A stretch of 64,000 bases of DNA from Microbacterium oxydans (GTDB lineage Bacteria > Actinomycetota > Actinomycetes > Actinomycetales > Microbacteriaceae), in assembly GCF_000956525.1 (NCBI RefSeq), contig NZ_JYIW01000023.1, positions 62,001-126,000 of the forward strand. Direction: 5' to 3'. Shown piece after piece: positions 36,715-45,210 of this stretch (the stretch's first letter is position 1; every line of letters begins with the position of its first letter). A program made the position numbers and the translations under genes. Below the pieces are notes generated by a model that saw only the letters and a program-made list of their open reading frames with translations, ran no database searches and had not been told where the DNA came from.

Positions 36715-37082
36715 GTGGTTCCACGGATCCATCCGACAACAGCGAGTGGAGACTGCTCCGTGTGCAGGCAGGGGAGAGGCTTCTCTGGCTCTGCGTGGTG
36801 AATCCAGAGCTGTGGACGTACGTGTACATCCCCGACTCCGGACGCTTCCATCTCAACAAGGGCGTGTTCGTCGACTACGTGTGGGACGGTGAACTGACCT
36901 ACGTGCCCATCGACGTCCAGGAAGCGCGAGACCTGATCGCAGCCAGAGTCGGGGCCTTGCCTCCTGCGATAACGAGTGACCAGCGCAGACGCTATCTGAG
37001 CGACGAGCAACTCGATACCGAGGTCGCATTTACCCATGTTGAGCGAGCCAGCCGAGAGCGCGACGCTAAGCCGGAGTCATAG
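36711..37082 (+). CDS. Hypothetical 123-residue protein ending the mobile operon
   Basis: Coupled to the HNH-like gene by a 4-bp ATGA overlap. The first half is beta-rich and aromatic (RLLWLCVVNPELWTYVYIPDSG, then FVDYVWDGELTYVPI), the second half helical. Not recognised. Because it always needs the upstream gene for translation, it may be the partner of the HNH-like protein. Confidence 0.55.
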   Translation: MSGSTDPSDNSEWRLLRVQAGERLLWLCVVNPELWTYVYIPDSGRFHLNKGVFVDYVWDGELTYVPIDVQEARDLIAARVGALPPAITSDQRRRYLSDEQLDTEVAFTHVERASRERDAKPES

Positions 37083-37269
37083 CGGCCCACGATATCCTTG
37101 GGCTGCGGACCCGCCCAGTGAACACTGGTCAACGGGTTCAGCTTCTTTTTCGTGCGGATGTCGCAGCTATGTCCGAGCCACTCGCTACGGTCACCCTATG
37201 GAACTAGCAACCGTGAGAAGCACGAACCAGTCCTATCTGGCCAGAGACTTCGCGGAGCTCGATGACGCG

Positions 37270-37349
37270 TGTCGTTTCTCACGAAACCTGTCGCATTCTC
37301 ACGAAACCTGTCGCTGTTCTCATGAAAGGTGGCGGATTCTCGCGGATGT
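37270..37349. repeat. Four degenerate tandem repeats of about 20 bp
   Basis: Units tgtcgtttctcacgaaacc, tgtcgcattctcacgaaacc, tgtcgctgttctcatgaaag(g) and tggcggattctcgcggatgt follow each other without spacer. The shared core is TGTCG-n-TTCTCAcGAAA. The pattern resembles the multiple terminal repeats of IS21/IS481-type elements, but no transposase is present. They lie in the gene-free stretch 37083-37505, which otherwise shows only the TlpA promoter. Confidence 0.65.
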
Positions 37350-37493
37350 TGTCACACGGTCTTCCGGGATCGACACCTGTGTCAGCAACGCCGAGGTCGC
37401 CTACGCATCAACTAGCTCTGGAGAGGCGTCGGAAGCGGCACGCGATTTCGACAGTGCGGTGGCGTGGTTCGGCGGACGCATAGGGGATCTGCG

Positions 37494-37499
37494 TACAGT
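37494..37499 (+). promoter_or_regulatory. -10 box TACAGT for a leaderless tlpA-like transcript
   Basis: TACAGT ends 6 bp before the GTG start codon, so transcription would begin at the start codon. There is no Shine-Dalgarno sequence. Confidence 0.4.
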
Positions 37500-37505
37500 G
37501 CGAAT

Positions 37506-38123
37506 GTGCCTCGAGACCCACGCTTTCGTACCGTTCGTGGTGCGGCGGGAATCATGCTCGCTGCGGTGTTCGCCATCGGTCTGAGCGGGTGTGCGCCGGA
37601 TCCGGTCAGCGATTCCTTCCTCAAGGGTGAGAACACCGGGTATGTGGCGGCCGACGGCGCGATCGTCGAGATCCCGATCGCCGAGCGGAGCGAACCGGTC
37701 GCCTTCAGCGGCATCACTGAAACTGGTGATGATTTCGACAGTGCGGACAACGCCGGCAAGGTCACGGTGGTGAACTTCTGGTACGCGGGGTGCGCGCCGT
37801 GCCGCATCGAGGCGAAGGATCTCGAAAGCGTCTGGCAGGAATACGGCGGCGAGGATGTAGCTTTCATCGGCATCAATACGCGCGACCAGGCCGACACTGC
37901 CCAGGCTTTCTCTGACGAGTTCGGCATCACCTACCCGAGCCTGATCGACGTGAACACGGCCGAGGCGAAACTCGCTTTCTCCGAGGCTGTGCCGATCCAG
38001 GCGACGCCGACGACTCTCGTGCTCGACAGACAGGGCCGTGTCGCCGCCCGCATCATCGGACCTATCGACGGCACCTCGATCCTTTCGACGCTCGTCAAGG
38101 ACGCCCTAGCGGAGACACCGTGA
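37506..38123 (+). CDS. TlpA/ResA-like thioredoxin-domain lipoprotein
   Basis: 205 residues. Lipoprotein signal with lipobox LSGC (Cys29), then a thioredoxin fold with active site WYAGCAPC (Cys96, Cys99) and the cis-Pro region PIQATPTTLVLD. It reduces or isomerises disulfides outside the membrane, powered by the CcdA protein encoded next. The GTG start has no ribosome site and probably lies at the transcript's 5' end. The gene opens the metal-resistance part of the island. Confidence 0.85.
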   Translation: MPRDPRFRTVRGAAGIMLAAVFAIGLSGCAPDPVSDSFLKGENTGYVAADGAIVEIPIAERSEPVAFSGITETGDDFDSADNAGKVTVVNFWYAGCAPCRIEAKDLESVWQEYGGEDVAFIGINTRDQADTAQAFSDEFGITYPSLIDVNTAEAKLAFSEAVPIQATPTTLVLDRQGRVAARIIGPIDGTSILSTLVKDALAETP

Positions 38124-38881
38124 ACGCCGACACCATCATCGGGTCCGGTGCGCTTTGGCTCGCAGTCCCCGTGGCGATGCTCGCTGGCCTCGTGTCGTTC
38201 TTGTCGCCCTGCGTGCTCCCACTGGTCCCCGGCTACCTCGGCTTCCTCGGTGGAGCGGTCGCGCCGCGGACGAAGGGTGACGCGACGAACGCAGTCGCGC
38301 CTGAGCGCCGTCAGCTCGTGGTCGGCGTGCTTCTGTTCATCCTCGGCTTCAGTGTCGTCTTTGTTCTCATCACTGCGCTGGGCGGCACGGCTGGCGTGTT
38401 CTTCCTGCGCTGGGGTGACCTGGTCACGCGCATCCTCGGCGCCGTCATCATCCTGATGGGGCTTGTCTTCCTCGGGTTGTTCAGTTTCGCCCAGCGGGAG
38501 GTCCGCTTCCACGTCGGCTCCCGGGCCGGAGTCGTCGGGGCGCCGCTACTTGGAGTGGCACTCGGTATCGGCTGGGCACCGTGTATGGGTCCGACGCTTG
38601 CCGCGATCATCGCGCTTTCGTTCAACGCCGGCGACCCTGTCCGGGCCGGCTTCCTCGGACTCGCGTATTCGCTCGGCCTGGGCATCCCGTTTCTGTTGGT
38701 CGCGTTCGGGTTCGGTTGGGCGGCGAAGACGGTCGAGTTCCTCCGCCGTCACATCCGGGTGCTGAATGTCTGCGGCGGTATCCTCCTAATCGTCCTCGGC
38801 CTCCTGATGGTGACCGGGCTGTGGACCGACATCATGTCGCGGCTGACGGCGGTGATGGGCAGCGTCATCCTCCCGCTCTGA
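38120..38881 (+). CDS. ccdA: CcdA-type thiol-electron transporter
   Basis: 253 residues, six membrane segments, with the paired-Cys motifs SFLSPCVLPLVPGYLGFL (first) and GIGWAPCMGPTLAAI (second), which pass electrons from cytoplasmic thioredoxin to an external partner. The GTG overlaps the TlpA-like stop by 4 bp, so the two are an electron-transfer pair. In a copper island such a pair keeps cysteines of copper-handling proteins reduced or matures cytochromes. Confidence 0.9.
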   Translation: MNADTIIGSGALWLAVPVAMLAGLVSFLSPCVLPLVPGYLGFLGGAVAPRTKGDATNAVAPERRQLVVGVLLFILGFSVVFVLITALGGTAGVFFLRWGDLVTRILGAVIILMGLVFLGLFSFAQREVRFHVGSRAGVVGAPLLGVALGIGWAPCMGPTLAAIIALSFNAGDPVRAGFLGLAYSLGLGIPFLLVAFGFGWAAKTVEFLRRHIRVLNVCGGILLIVLGLLMVTGLWTDIMSRLTAVMGSVILPL

Positions 38882-38882
38882 G

Positions 38883-38897
38883 ATCCCTAGCAGGGAT
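38883..38897. terminator. Short hairpin between convergent genes
   Basis: The stem atccct / agggat with a 3-nt loop follows the ccdA stop. It is short and lacks a T run, so its strength is doubtful. Confidence 0.4.
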
Positions 38898-38978
38898 GTC
38901 GGGAGTGACGACTGGAGCAGCCCTCTCCACCCAACTGCTCATGTCGACGGCGCCACTTCGTGATCCTGTTTCGGAGCC

Positions 38979-40337
38979 TTAGATATAAACGCCGCGGTCT
39001 TCCATGAATCGGACGGGGTTGGTGTAACCACCGTTGATGTAGACCTCGAAATGCAGATGGCAACCGAAGGATCGTCCAGTGTCACCCGCGTAGGCGATGA
39101 CCTGGCCGGAATTGACCCACTGCCCCCGACCGACGGCGATGCCACCGGGTTTGATGTGCGCGTAACCGGTGCTGACGCCCCCGCCGTGTTGGATGCGGAC
39201 GTAATTGCCGTAGTTGCCGTTGGCGCCGGCGTAGTCCACGGTTCCGGAGTTGGCGGCGTAGATCGCCGCCCCGCAGCCGTTGGCCATGTCCGCGCCGTAG
39301 TGGTAGCTCGAGGAGCAGCCCTGCGAACCACAGATCGGGGTCCGCGGACCGTAGCTTGAACTGCGCCCGCCTCCGTGGGGCCGAACCCAACCGCCGCTCC
39401 CGGCGGAGCCTCCGCCGCCACCGTTGCCGCCTCCGTTGGCTGCCGCTTCGGCGGCTTCGCGTTCGCGACGGGCTCGCTCTTCGGCCTCGCGTGCGGCTAC
39501 ACCCGCCTGGTAGCCAGCGACAGTCTGCGTGGTGGTGTCTTTCAGCGCGGCGAGCTGCGCCTGCATCGTGTCGAGGTTCGCGGCTTGCTCGTCGAGCGCG
39601 GCCTGTGCGGCGTCGGCCGCTTCTTGTGCGGCAATCATCTTCTGCTCTGCAACCTGCTGCAGCCGGTCCCGTTCGTCGCGGGCGACCGTGGCCCGATCGG
39701 TCAGCGATTGGGCGGTATTTCGCGCCGAGATTGCGTCATCGTAGACCGACCGGTTGTACTCGAGCAGCTTGTCCATTGTGCCCAGCCGGGACAGGAGCTC
39801 ATCGGCGTTGTCCGCGGAACCGGAGAAGAACAGTTGCAGTGCTGAATCGTCTCCACCGTTGCGGTACAGCTGTGCCGCAACTTGACCGGCCCTTCGCGCA
39901 GAGGTTTCGGCAATCGCTGATCGTTCGTCGGCCTGCGCCTGCAGGCTCTCGGCTTCCGTGATCGCAGCGAAGTATTCCTGTTGTGCGGCGTAGAACTCGT
40001 CGGAGGCGGTATCGGCGGCAGCCTGGGTCTCGGCGACTTTCTGCGTCAAGGACTGGATCAGCCCTTCGATCCGGGTGATCTCGGCGGCCTTGGCAGCTTC
40101 GTTGTTCTTGGCGCGTTGGACATCGTCCCAGCTCGGGTAGGACGCAGCGTACGCAGCTGAGACGCCGGAGCCGATACCGAAGGCAGCGAATGCCGCGACG
40201 CCGAGGGCGCCGAGTCCGAAAGCGCCACGTCGAGTAACACTCAGCTTCCAGAACGAGTCGCGTTCGGCGGGCGTGGGTGCACACCCGCATTCTTCAGCCG
40301 CCTCCGTAGCAGCGGCGGAGACGCGTCGTTCGTTCAC
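38979..40337 (-). CDS. M23 (LytM) peptidase with coiled coil and Tat-like signal
   Basis: 452 residues from a GTG with ribosome site gaggagaggg. A twin-arginine-like signal (VTRRGAFGLGALGVAAFAAFG) is followed by a long coiled coil (about 65-290, EnvC/NlpC-companion type), a Gly-rich linker and a LytM domain with HYGADMANG, GYAHIKPG and CHLHFEV. The zinc ligands are present. It should cut peptidoglycan cross-bridges at the wall. It converges on ccdA; a role in wall remodelling for DNA transfer is possible but not shown. Confidence 0.85.
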   Translation of the reverse strand: MNERRVSAAATEAAEECGCAPTPAERDSFWKLSVTRRGAFGLGALGVAAFAAFGIGSGVSAAYAASYPSWDDVQRAKNNEAAKAAEITRIEGLIQSLTQKVAETQAAADTASDEFYAAQQEYFAAITEAESLQAQADERSAIAETSARRAGQVAAQLYRNGGDDSALQLFFSGSADNADELLSRLGTMDKLLEYNRSVYDDAISARNTAQSLTDRATVARDERDRLQQVAEQKMIAAQEAADAAQAALDEQAANLDTMQAQLAALKDTTTQTVAGYQAGVAAREAEERARREREAAEAAANGGGNGGGGGSAGSGGWVRPHGGGRSSSYGPRTPICGSQGCSSSYHYGADMANGCGAAIYAANSGTVDYAGANGNYGNYVRIQHGGGVSTGYAHIKPGGIAVGRGQWVNSGQVIAYAGDTGRSFGCHLHFEVYINGGYTNPVRFMEDRGVYI

Positions 40338-40530
40338 TGTGCCCTCTCCTCGAGCTCGGCTTCGTGGATTCTGCTGCCATGAGCGTGCAGATTGGCCATG
40401 CTCGCGTTGCCCGCTGTCTGGTCTATCGTCCGTTCGTGGGGGCCGAAGTCGCGCCGACTCGCCCGTGATCTCTGATCTGTGGCCCATATCTGACGCACCG
40501 AACTTGAGTTCGACGGCCCTGACACGAAGC

Positions 40531-41214
40531 TCACTCTTTCGTATCCGTGTGGACGTCGGCGCTCAACCTGTCGTGTTTTTTCGTCTTCACTTGCCGTACA
40601 ACAACGGTGGCGGTGATCACCGCGGCACCGATGACAGCCACGGCGATGATGAGCGGGATCGCGATCGAAGCCACCTCGTTCTCGCCTGCGGATACCGCCG
40701 GGGGAGGAGTGTCCGCTGCGGGAGGTTCGGTGGTTGGCGCGGCGGAGGGCGACGCCTTTGCCGGTTGGATCCGTGATTGTTCGTTCCCGCATGCTGGTTT
40801 GTCCCATCCCAGTCCTGGCTCGATACCGGTGGGAGCGTACGTGAACGTGAAGCTCTCCGAGATGGGGTGACCGTCGCTGGAGACGGCGTTCCACAGCACG
40901 GTGTAGACGCCCGGTTCTCCGAGTGCGACCGGGGTGGTGAGGATGTTGCGGTCGATGGTGGAGCAGCTGGATTCGTAGAAGAGGCCGTCGGGTCCTTGCA
41001 CTTGGGCGAAGCTGGCTTGGCTGAAGTCAATGAGTTCCCCGCTGAAGGTGAGAGCGACGTCGTCAAGTTGGGTGACCGTTTCGTCTGCCCCGGGCACGGT
41101 GTCCAGGAGGTTGTCGTGCGCGAGAGCTGCGGGGGCAGGTGTAGCCACGATTCCCAGTGTGATGAGGGCTAGAAGTGTGCTGGCGAGCCAGCGGGTGCGG
41201 TGGGTGGAGGTCAC
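40531..41214 (-). CDS. CopC-domain copper-binding protein with C-terminal membrane anchor
   Basis: 227 residues. A signal peptide ends near ALAHDNLL, so the mature N-terminus begins with the Cu-ligand His (AHDN). The CopC beta-barrel follows (about 32-140) with the second copper site DGHPISESFTF. A Pro/Thr-rich linker, a C-terminal membrane helix (IAIPLIIAVAVIGAAVI) and a basic tail anchor it. It binds Cu(II) outside the membrane for the CopD protein encoded immediately upstream, whose stop overlaps this start. Confidence 0.88.
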   Translation of the reverse strand: MTSTHRTRWLASTLLALITLGIVATPAPAALAHDNLLDTVPGADETVTQLDDVALTFSGELIDFSQASFAQVQGPDGLFYESSCSTIDRNILTTPVALGEPGVYTVLWNAVSSDGHPISESFTFTYAPTGIEPGLGWDKPACGNEQSRIQPAKASPSAAPTTEPPAADTPPPAVSAGENEVASIAIPLIIAVAVIGAAVITATVVVRQVKTKKHDRLSADVHTDTKE

Positions 41215-43109
41215 AGGTGCGGGTCCTTTCGTACGGCGGGCACGGGGGTGCTACCGGTAGGTCGGTTGTTGCGTTTCGTGTGTAGGACGGAGATGCCGGT
41301 GAGGATTGCGAGCGTTCCCGCGATCATCAAGGTGGCGGCTCCGGCGAGGGCCTGGTCCCGGAGGGGGGTGGGTCCCCATGTCCGCCCCATGGCGCCAAAC
41401 CATTCCGCGACGATGAGGTCGGAGCGAGTGATCGTGGCGATGCCGAAGAACGCTGCCACGCCTGTGAGTGCAGTGAGTGAGGCCAAACGCCACCGCCCCT
41501 CGGGAGTCGTGGACGCGTTCGGGGAAAGCGATCGCACGAAGAGGCACCCGGTGACGAGGAGCTGGCTGATCATCCATTCCGCTCCGAGCTGGTCGTAGAG
41601 CGACCAGCGGAACAGGTCGGAGTAGTGGAATAGCCACAGCGACGTGGCGAAAAGAGCCGCGGAGACGACGGGGCGCAGAGTAAATCTGGCCAGGGGGCTG
41701 TGGGCGGCCCAGAGGAGCCATTCCCGCGGTCCTCGGCTTCCATCGTCCCGTGGATGGGTGACCAAGGTTGCGAGGGTGACGGGCGCCGCGAAGACAAGGA
41801 GCAAGGGGATCGCGAGACTGAGGAGAGCGAAGGAGAGGAATCGCATACTGATGAGCGAGTCGTCGTAGGCGGCGATCGGCCCACTGGTCGTCCACAGAAG
41901 CGCCCCCATCCCCGCAATCCAGCTGATCGTGCGCTGGGCTGGCCACGGATACCCGCGGCGCCGTGCGCGTCGGACGCCGACGAGGTAGAAGACGATTCCG
42001 AAACCCGCGACGAGCACCCAGAGGAGGTCGGGGCTCCACGCCGTGAACCATCTCTGCAGGGTGAGTGCGACCGGGACGGGTGCGTCGGTGAGGATCTCTG
42101 CGGCGGTGGTCTGCGGGAGTGTGATCGTGTCGGCGGGGGCGGCGGTGCGGGCGAGGGCGGCGGCGGCACCGCTCGCGATACCCATGAAACCGAGTTCGAC
42201 GCTCACGATCATCCAGAAGGCGCCACGGCCCTCGTTGGCCTTTGCGATGAGTCGACGGCGGTAGGCGGCACCCAGGACGCCCATGACCAGAAGAGCGCCG
42301 ATCTTTGTGAGAAGGATGATGCCGTACGGTGAGGCCAACTCCTCCCACCGGCCGAGGGCAGTGAGCGCCCGCACATATCCCGAGACGGCGACGCCGATGA
42401 ACGCGATGAGTGCCACCGTCGAGTATCGGCGGAGCAGGTTCTCGAGTTCGTGCGGAGAGCTGATCGGTCGCGCGGCGACGAGCAGGATGAGACCTCCGAG
42501 CCATATTGCCGCTGAAATGACGTGCAGGACGAGGGACATGACCGCGGGATCGTGGTTGGCGAGCTCACCCGAATGACCTTGGGTGGCCATGGGTATCAGG
42601 CTGATGATCGCAAGCACGGTTGTGATCAGCACCGCCCCATAGCTGCGCACAGCGAATGCGAGGACTGTCACGACCGAGGCGAGGATCGCGGTGATGAGCC
42701 ATGATCGTCCCAGCTCGGTGTCGAGGAGGAAGCGGCCGAGCTGCGTGCCGAACTCGGCGCTCAGGCTCACTTGCGGATTGAATGAGGACAGGAAGGTGAG
42801 GAAAGCCACCACCCCGCTTGTGATGGTGAGGGTTGCGGCGCCGGCGGAGGCTATATCGAGTGCGACGGTGAAGGGTTTCCCCCCCGAGGGGAGAGCGAAC
42901 ACCGCCAGTACCAGTGGCCCGAGCATCGCCGCACCGGAAAGATTGACGAACAGCTTCGCGGCCGGGAGTCCCCATCGCACGAGGGCTCCAGGGTCACTGG
43001 TGATTCTCGGTGCAGCTCCTCCACCGATCACGAGCCCGACCACTACAGCGATGAGTGCGGCGACAACGAGAATCGTTGGTCCAACGATCCGGAGAACAAC
43101 GGGATTCAT
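41211..43109 (-). CDS. CopD-CtaG fusion membrane protein
   Basis: 632 residues, about fifteen membrane segments. The first half (to about 330) is CopD copper import/export-like, with the QGHSGELANHDPAVMSLVLHVISAAIWLGG stretch. The second half (about 360-600) is a CtaG/caa3-type domain (SLISMRFLSFALLSLAIPLLLVFAAPVTLA). The fusion links periplasmic copper handling to copper insertion into oxidases. The ATG at 43109 is chosen because the frame to 43172 adds a non-conserved start that overlaps the DUF3515 gene. Confidence 0.88.
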   Translation of the reverse strand: MNPVVLRIVGPTILVVAALIAVVVGLVIGGGAAPRITSDPGALVRWGLPAAKLFVNLSGAAMLGPLVLAVFALPSGGKPFTVALDIASAGAATLTITSGVVAFLTFLSSFNPQVSLSAEFGTQLGRFLLDTELGRSWLITAILASVVTVLAFAVRSYGAVLITTVLAIISLIPMATQGHSGELANHDPAVMSLVLHVISAAIWLGGLILLVAARPISSPHELENLLRRYSTVALIAFIGVAVSGYVRALTALGRWEELASPYGIILLTKIGALLVMGVLGAAYRRRLIAKANEGRGAFWMIVSVELGFMGIASGAAAALARTAAPADTITLPQTTAAEILTDAPVPVALTLQRWFTAWSPDLLWVLVAGFGIVFYLVGVRRARRRGYPWPAQRTISWIAGMGALLWTTSGPIAAYDDSLISMRFLSFALLSLAIPLLLVFAAPVTLATLVTHPRDDGSRGPREWLLWAAHSPLARFTLRPVVSAALFATSLWLFHYSDLFRWSLYDQLGAEWMISQLLVTGCLFVRSLSPNASTTPEGRWRLASLTALTGVAAFFGIATITRSDLIVAEWFGAMGRTWGPTPLRDQALAGAATLMIAGTLAILTGISVLHTKRNNRPTGSTPVPAVRKDPHL

Positions 43110-43609
43110 GGAGCGGTATCCCCCGTCCCAGTGCCAGGAGCGTCCGGGTCTTCCGTCACAGGTGCCGTGCATTCACCGGTCTTGGGGAGCTGCTGGATCG
43201 CCCCGGCGAGAGATTCAAGAACCGCGTCCGCCGACAGGGTGGTGGTGTCTACGTACACCTGGGCAGCCGGCTCCCGGCCGTAGGTTGTGAGCCGCAGATT
43301 CGGGGTCTCCTCCTCGTCGACGATCCAGTCGACGCCCCCCAAGCTGACACATTGCAGCGTGGTGGGGGCCGGTGGCTCCAACCCGCAGGTGAGGAGCACG
43401 CTACTGGGGGTGCCCCATGCTGCGGTGGCCTGAGCGTCCGTCCACACGCGAGCCTGGTCGCCAATCGAGTCCGGTAGTCGCACGGTGACCTCTGCGCACA
43501 GCGGGTCATTCGCGTTTGCTGCGGGCTCGAGGTGGACGGTGGGTGCGCAGCTGCTGAGTAGAAGCAGTGCGCAGAGTGCCGCGACAGAGGTCAGAATCTT
43601 GAGCTTCAC
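43106..43609 (-). CDS. DUF3515 lipoprotein
   Basis: 167 residues from a GTG. Lipoprotein signal (KLKILTSVAALCALLLLSSC) and a DUF3515 domain with the pattern AAWGTPSSVLLTCGLEPPAPT then CVSLGGVDWIVDEEE. The family occurs across actinobacteria with no known role. The GTG overlaps the lnt stop (TTGTGA). An ATG at 43621 is the other possible start. Confidence 0.75.
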   Translation of the reverse strand: MKLKILTSVAALCALLLLSSCAPTVHLEPAANANDPLCAEVTVRLPDSIGDQARVWTDAQATAAWGTPSSVLLTCGLEPPAPTTLQCVSLGGVDWIVDEEETPNLRLTTYGREPAAQVYVDTTTLSADAVLESLAGAIQQLPKTGECTAPVTEDPDAPGTGTGDTAP

Positions 43610-45210
43610 AACTTCATCCATCCGTCTTCTTGGGCGTCAGCATGCGACCGCCGCTGTCGGATCGACATGATGAGCAGCGCTAGTACGGTTCCGATACTGA
43701 GTGTCCAGTCGAGCCACGGCATCAGCACAACGGCGAGGGTCGTGCCGGTGCGGAGAGGGACCTCGGTGATCTTCGCCGCGGTCGTGTCCACCGCAACCTG
43801 CGCCAACACTTTTCCATCGCGGCCGATGACTTGACTGGTCCCGGTGGTGGAGACGTTCACGGCAGTTCTTCCTGTTTCGATCGCGCGCATGCGGGCGATG
43901 GCCAGCTGTTGGAGGTTCTCGTCGGTGCCTCTGAAGTCCGCGTTGTTGGTTTGAAACACGAACATCTGCGCGCCAGAGGCCGCGCTTTGGTGGATGACGT
44001 CGTCGTAGATGACGTCGAAACAGATCGCCAGACCGATGGGCACATTGCCAACGTTCACGAGGGGTGTGTTGGAGCCGGGCGTGTACTCGCGTTGTATCAA
44101 TCCGATGAGGTCGGGGGCGATCGCTTCGTAAAACCAACGGTCCGGGACGTATTCGCCGAAAGGGACGGGGTTGGCCTTGTCGTGGAGCTTCTGCGGCCCG
44201 GCGCTGGTCCACAGCATCGAGGTGTTGAACGTGTCGGCTCCACGAGTGGTCGCCGCATTCACCAGTGCCGGAGCGCCAGCACCCTGCACGAGTCGATCAA
44301 GGCGTCCTGCGACGGCGACATCGCGCAGGGGATCGGCGTCGACGGCCCCTTCTGGCCAGACGAGAAGGTCCATTTCACGGTCCAGGAGAGGAGCGGTCGC
44401 TTCTTCCTGCGCGCGCATGATGTCACCTGTTGTCCTGGTGTCGAAGTAGCCGCTAGGGCCGTTGCCCTGCACCCATCCGACGCGCATCATTCCCGCTTGC
44501 TCGGTGGGGAACAGAGGGACGGCTATCGCGGCAACGACGATGACCGCTGCTGCTGCTGCTGGCTCCCATCGGCGGAGGATGAGGGCCTCCACGACGCTCG
44601 CGCAGACGAGGACTGTCAGGAAGGACAGCCCGGTGGTCCCCACCCATGAAGCGGCCTCCGCGAGCGGGCTCTCGGCGAGGCTGAAACCGACGCGCGCCCA
44701 AGGGAAACCGGTGTACGGCGTACTCCCCATCAGCGTTTCTCGCAGCACCCACACACCGGCGACGAGCACGGGAGTGATCGCGCGATACCCGTGTCGCGCC
44801 CGGGTTGTGGCGACACGATAGGCGAGTGCGATCAGCACGCCGCCGGCACCGAATAGCAGGGATTCCAAGCCAGCCAGCGCGACCCACGGGATGGGCCCCA
44901 GAAACCGTGACACCCATACCAGGTGGGTGAAGTAGAAGGTCGCGCCGTAGACGAGGGAGATCAGGAACGCCCGGGGGAGAGAACGTCCGCGGAGCGTCCA
45001 CAGCCCGATGGTTACGCTCACGAGCGTTGCAGGCCACCACCCGTATGCGGGGTAGCCGAGATCCAGCATTCCTCCTGCGATGGCGGACGCGACAATTGCT
45101 ACGGGAAACGGCACCGCAACAGGCAGGCGCGCATCGTGCTCTCTGGGATTGCCGCGCCTCGATCGAACGGAGAGGGCGCGTCTCGCCAACGGGTCAGCGG
45201 TCACGGTCAT
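43606..45210 (-). CDS. lnt: Apolipoprotein N-acyltransferase
   Basis: 534 residues. Six to seven N-terminal membrane segments are followed by a nitrilase-type domain with the Glu of VWPEGAVD, the Lys of HDKANPVPFGEYVP and the Cys of GLAICFDVIYDD as catalytic triad. It adds the third acyl chain to lipoproteins at the outer side of the membrane. In this island it lies with lspA and several lipoprotein genes. It overlaps the CtaG gene by 17 bp and is coupled to the DUF3515 gene. Confidence 0.9.
   Translation of the reverse strand: MTVTADPLARRALSVRSRRGNPREHDARLPVAVPFPVAIVASAIAGGMLDLGYPAYGWWPATLVSVTIGLWTLRGRSLPRAFLISLVYGATFYFTHLVWVSRFLGPIPWVALAGLESLLFGAGGVLIALAYRVATTRARHGYRAITPVLVAGVWVLRETLMGSTPYTGFPWARVGFSLAESPLAEAASWVGTTGLSFLTVLVCASVVEALILRRWEPAAAAAVIVVAAIAVPLFPTEQAGMMRVGWVQGNGPSGYFDTRTTGDIMRAQEEATAPLLDREMDLLVWPEGAVDADPLRDVAVAGRLDRLVQGAGAPALVNAATTRGADTFNTSMLWTSAGPQKLHDKANPVPFGEYVPDRWFYEAIAPDLIGLIQREYTPGSNTPLVNVGNVPIGLAICFDVIYDDVIHQSAASGAQMFVFQTNNADFRGTDENLQQLAIARMRAIETGRTAVNVSTTGTSQVIGRDGKVLAQVAVDTTAAKITEVPLRTGTTLAVVLMPWLDWTLSIGTVLALLIMSIRQRRSHADAQEDGWMKL

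Larger units (their letters stand above)
27675..37082. mobile_element. AICE-like integrative element with defence-type cargo; right boundary uncertain
   Basis: The core at 31173-37082 has the gene order of actinomycete integrative and conjugative elements: FtsK/TraSA-type DNA translocase, RepSA-type rolling-circle initiator, Xis, tyrosine integrase. A cargo of a HEPN Abi gene and the sce7726/Beta pair precedes it. The left edge is set at the tRNA 3' fragment. No matching repeat was found near the integrase end at 37 kb, so the right boundary may be much further right, or the element is decayed or nested in a larger island. Confidence 0.6.

Noticed and set aside
37083..37260. Right attachment site of the AICE near the integrase
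   Set aside because: No stretch matches the tRNA fragment at 27675 beyond a short weak similarity (gagccac).
37036..37584. 182-residue plus-strand reading frame
   Set aside because: It overlaps the end of one gene and the start of tlpA, has Ser/Cys-rich random composition and lies over the tandem repeat array.
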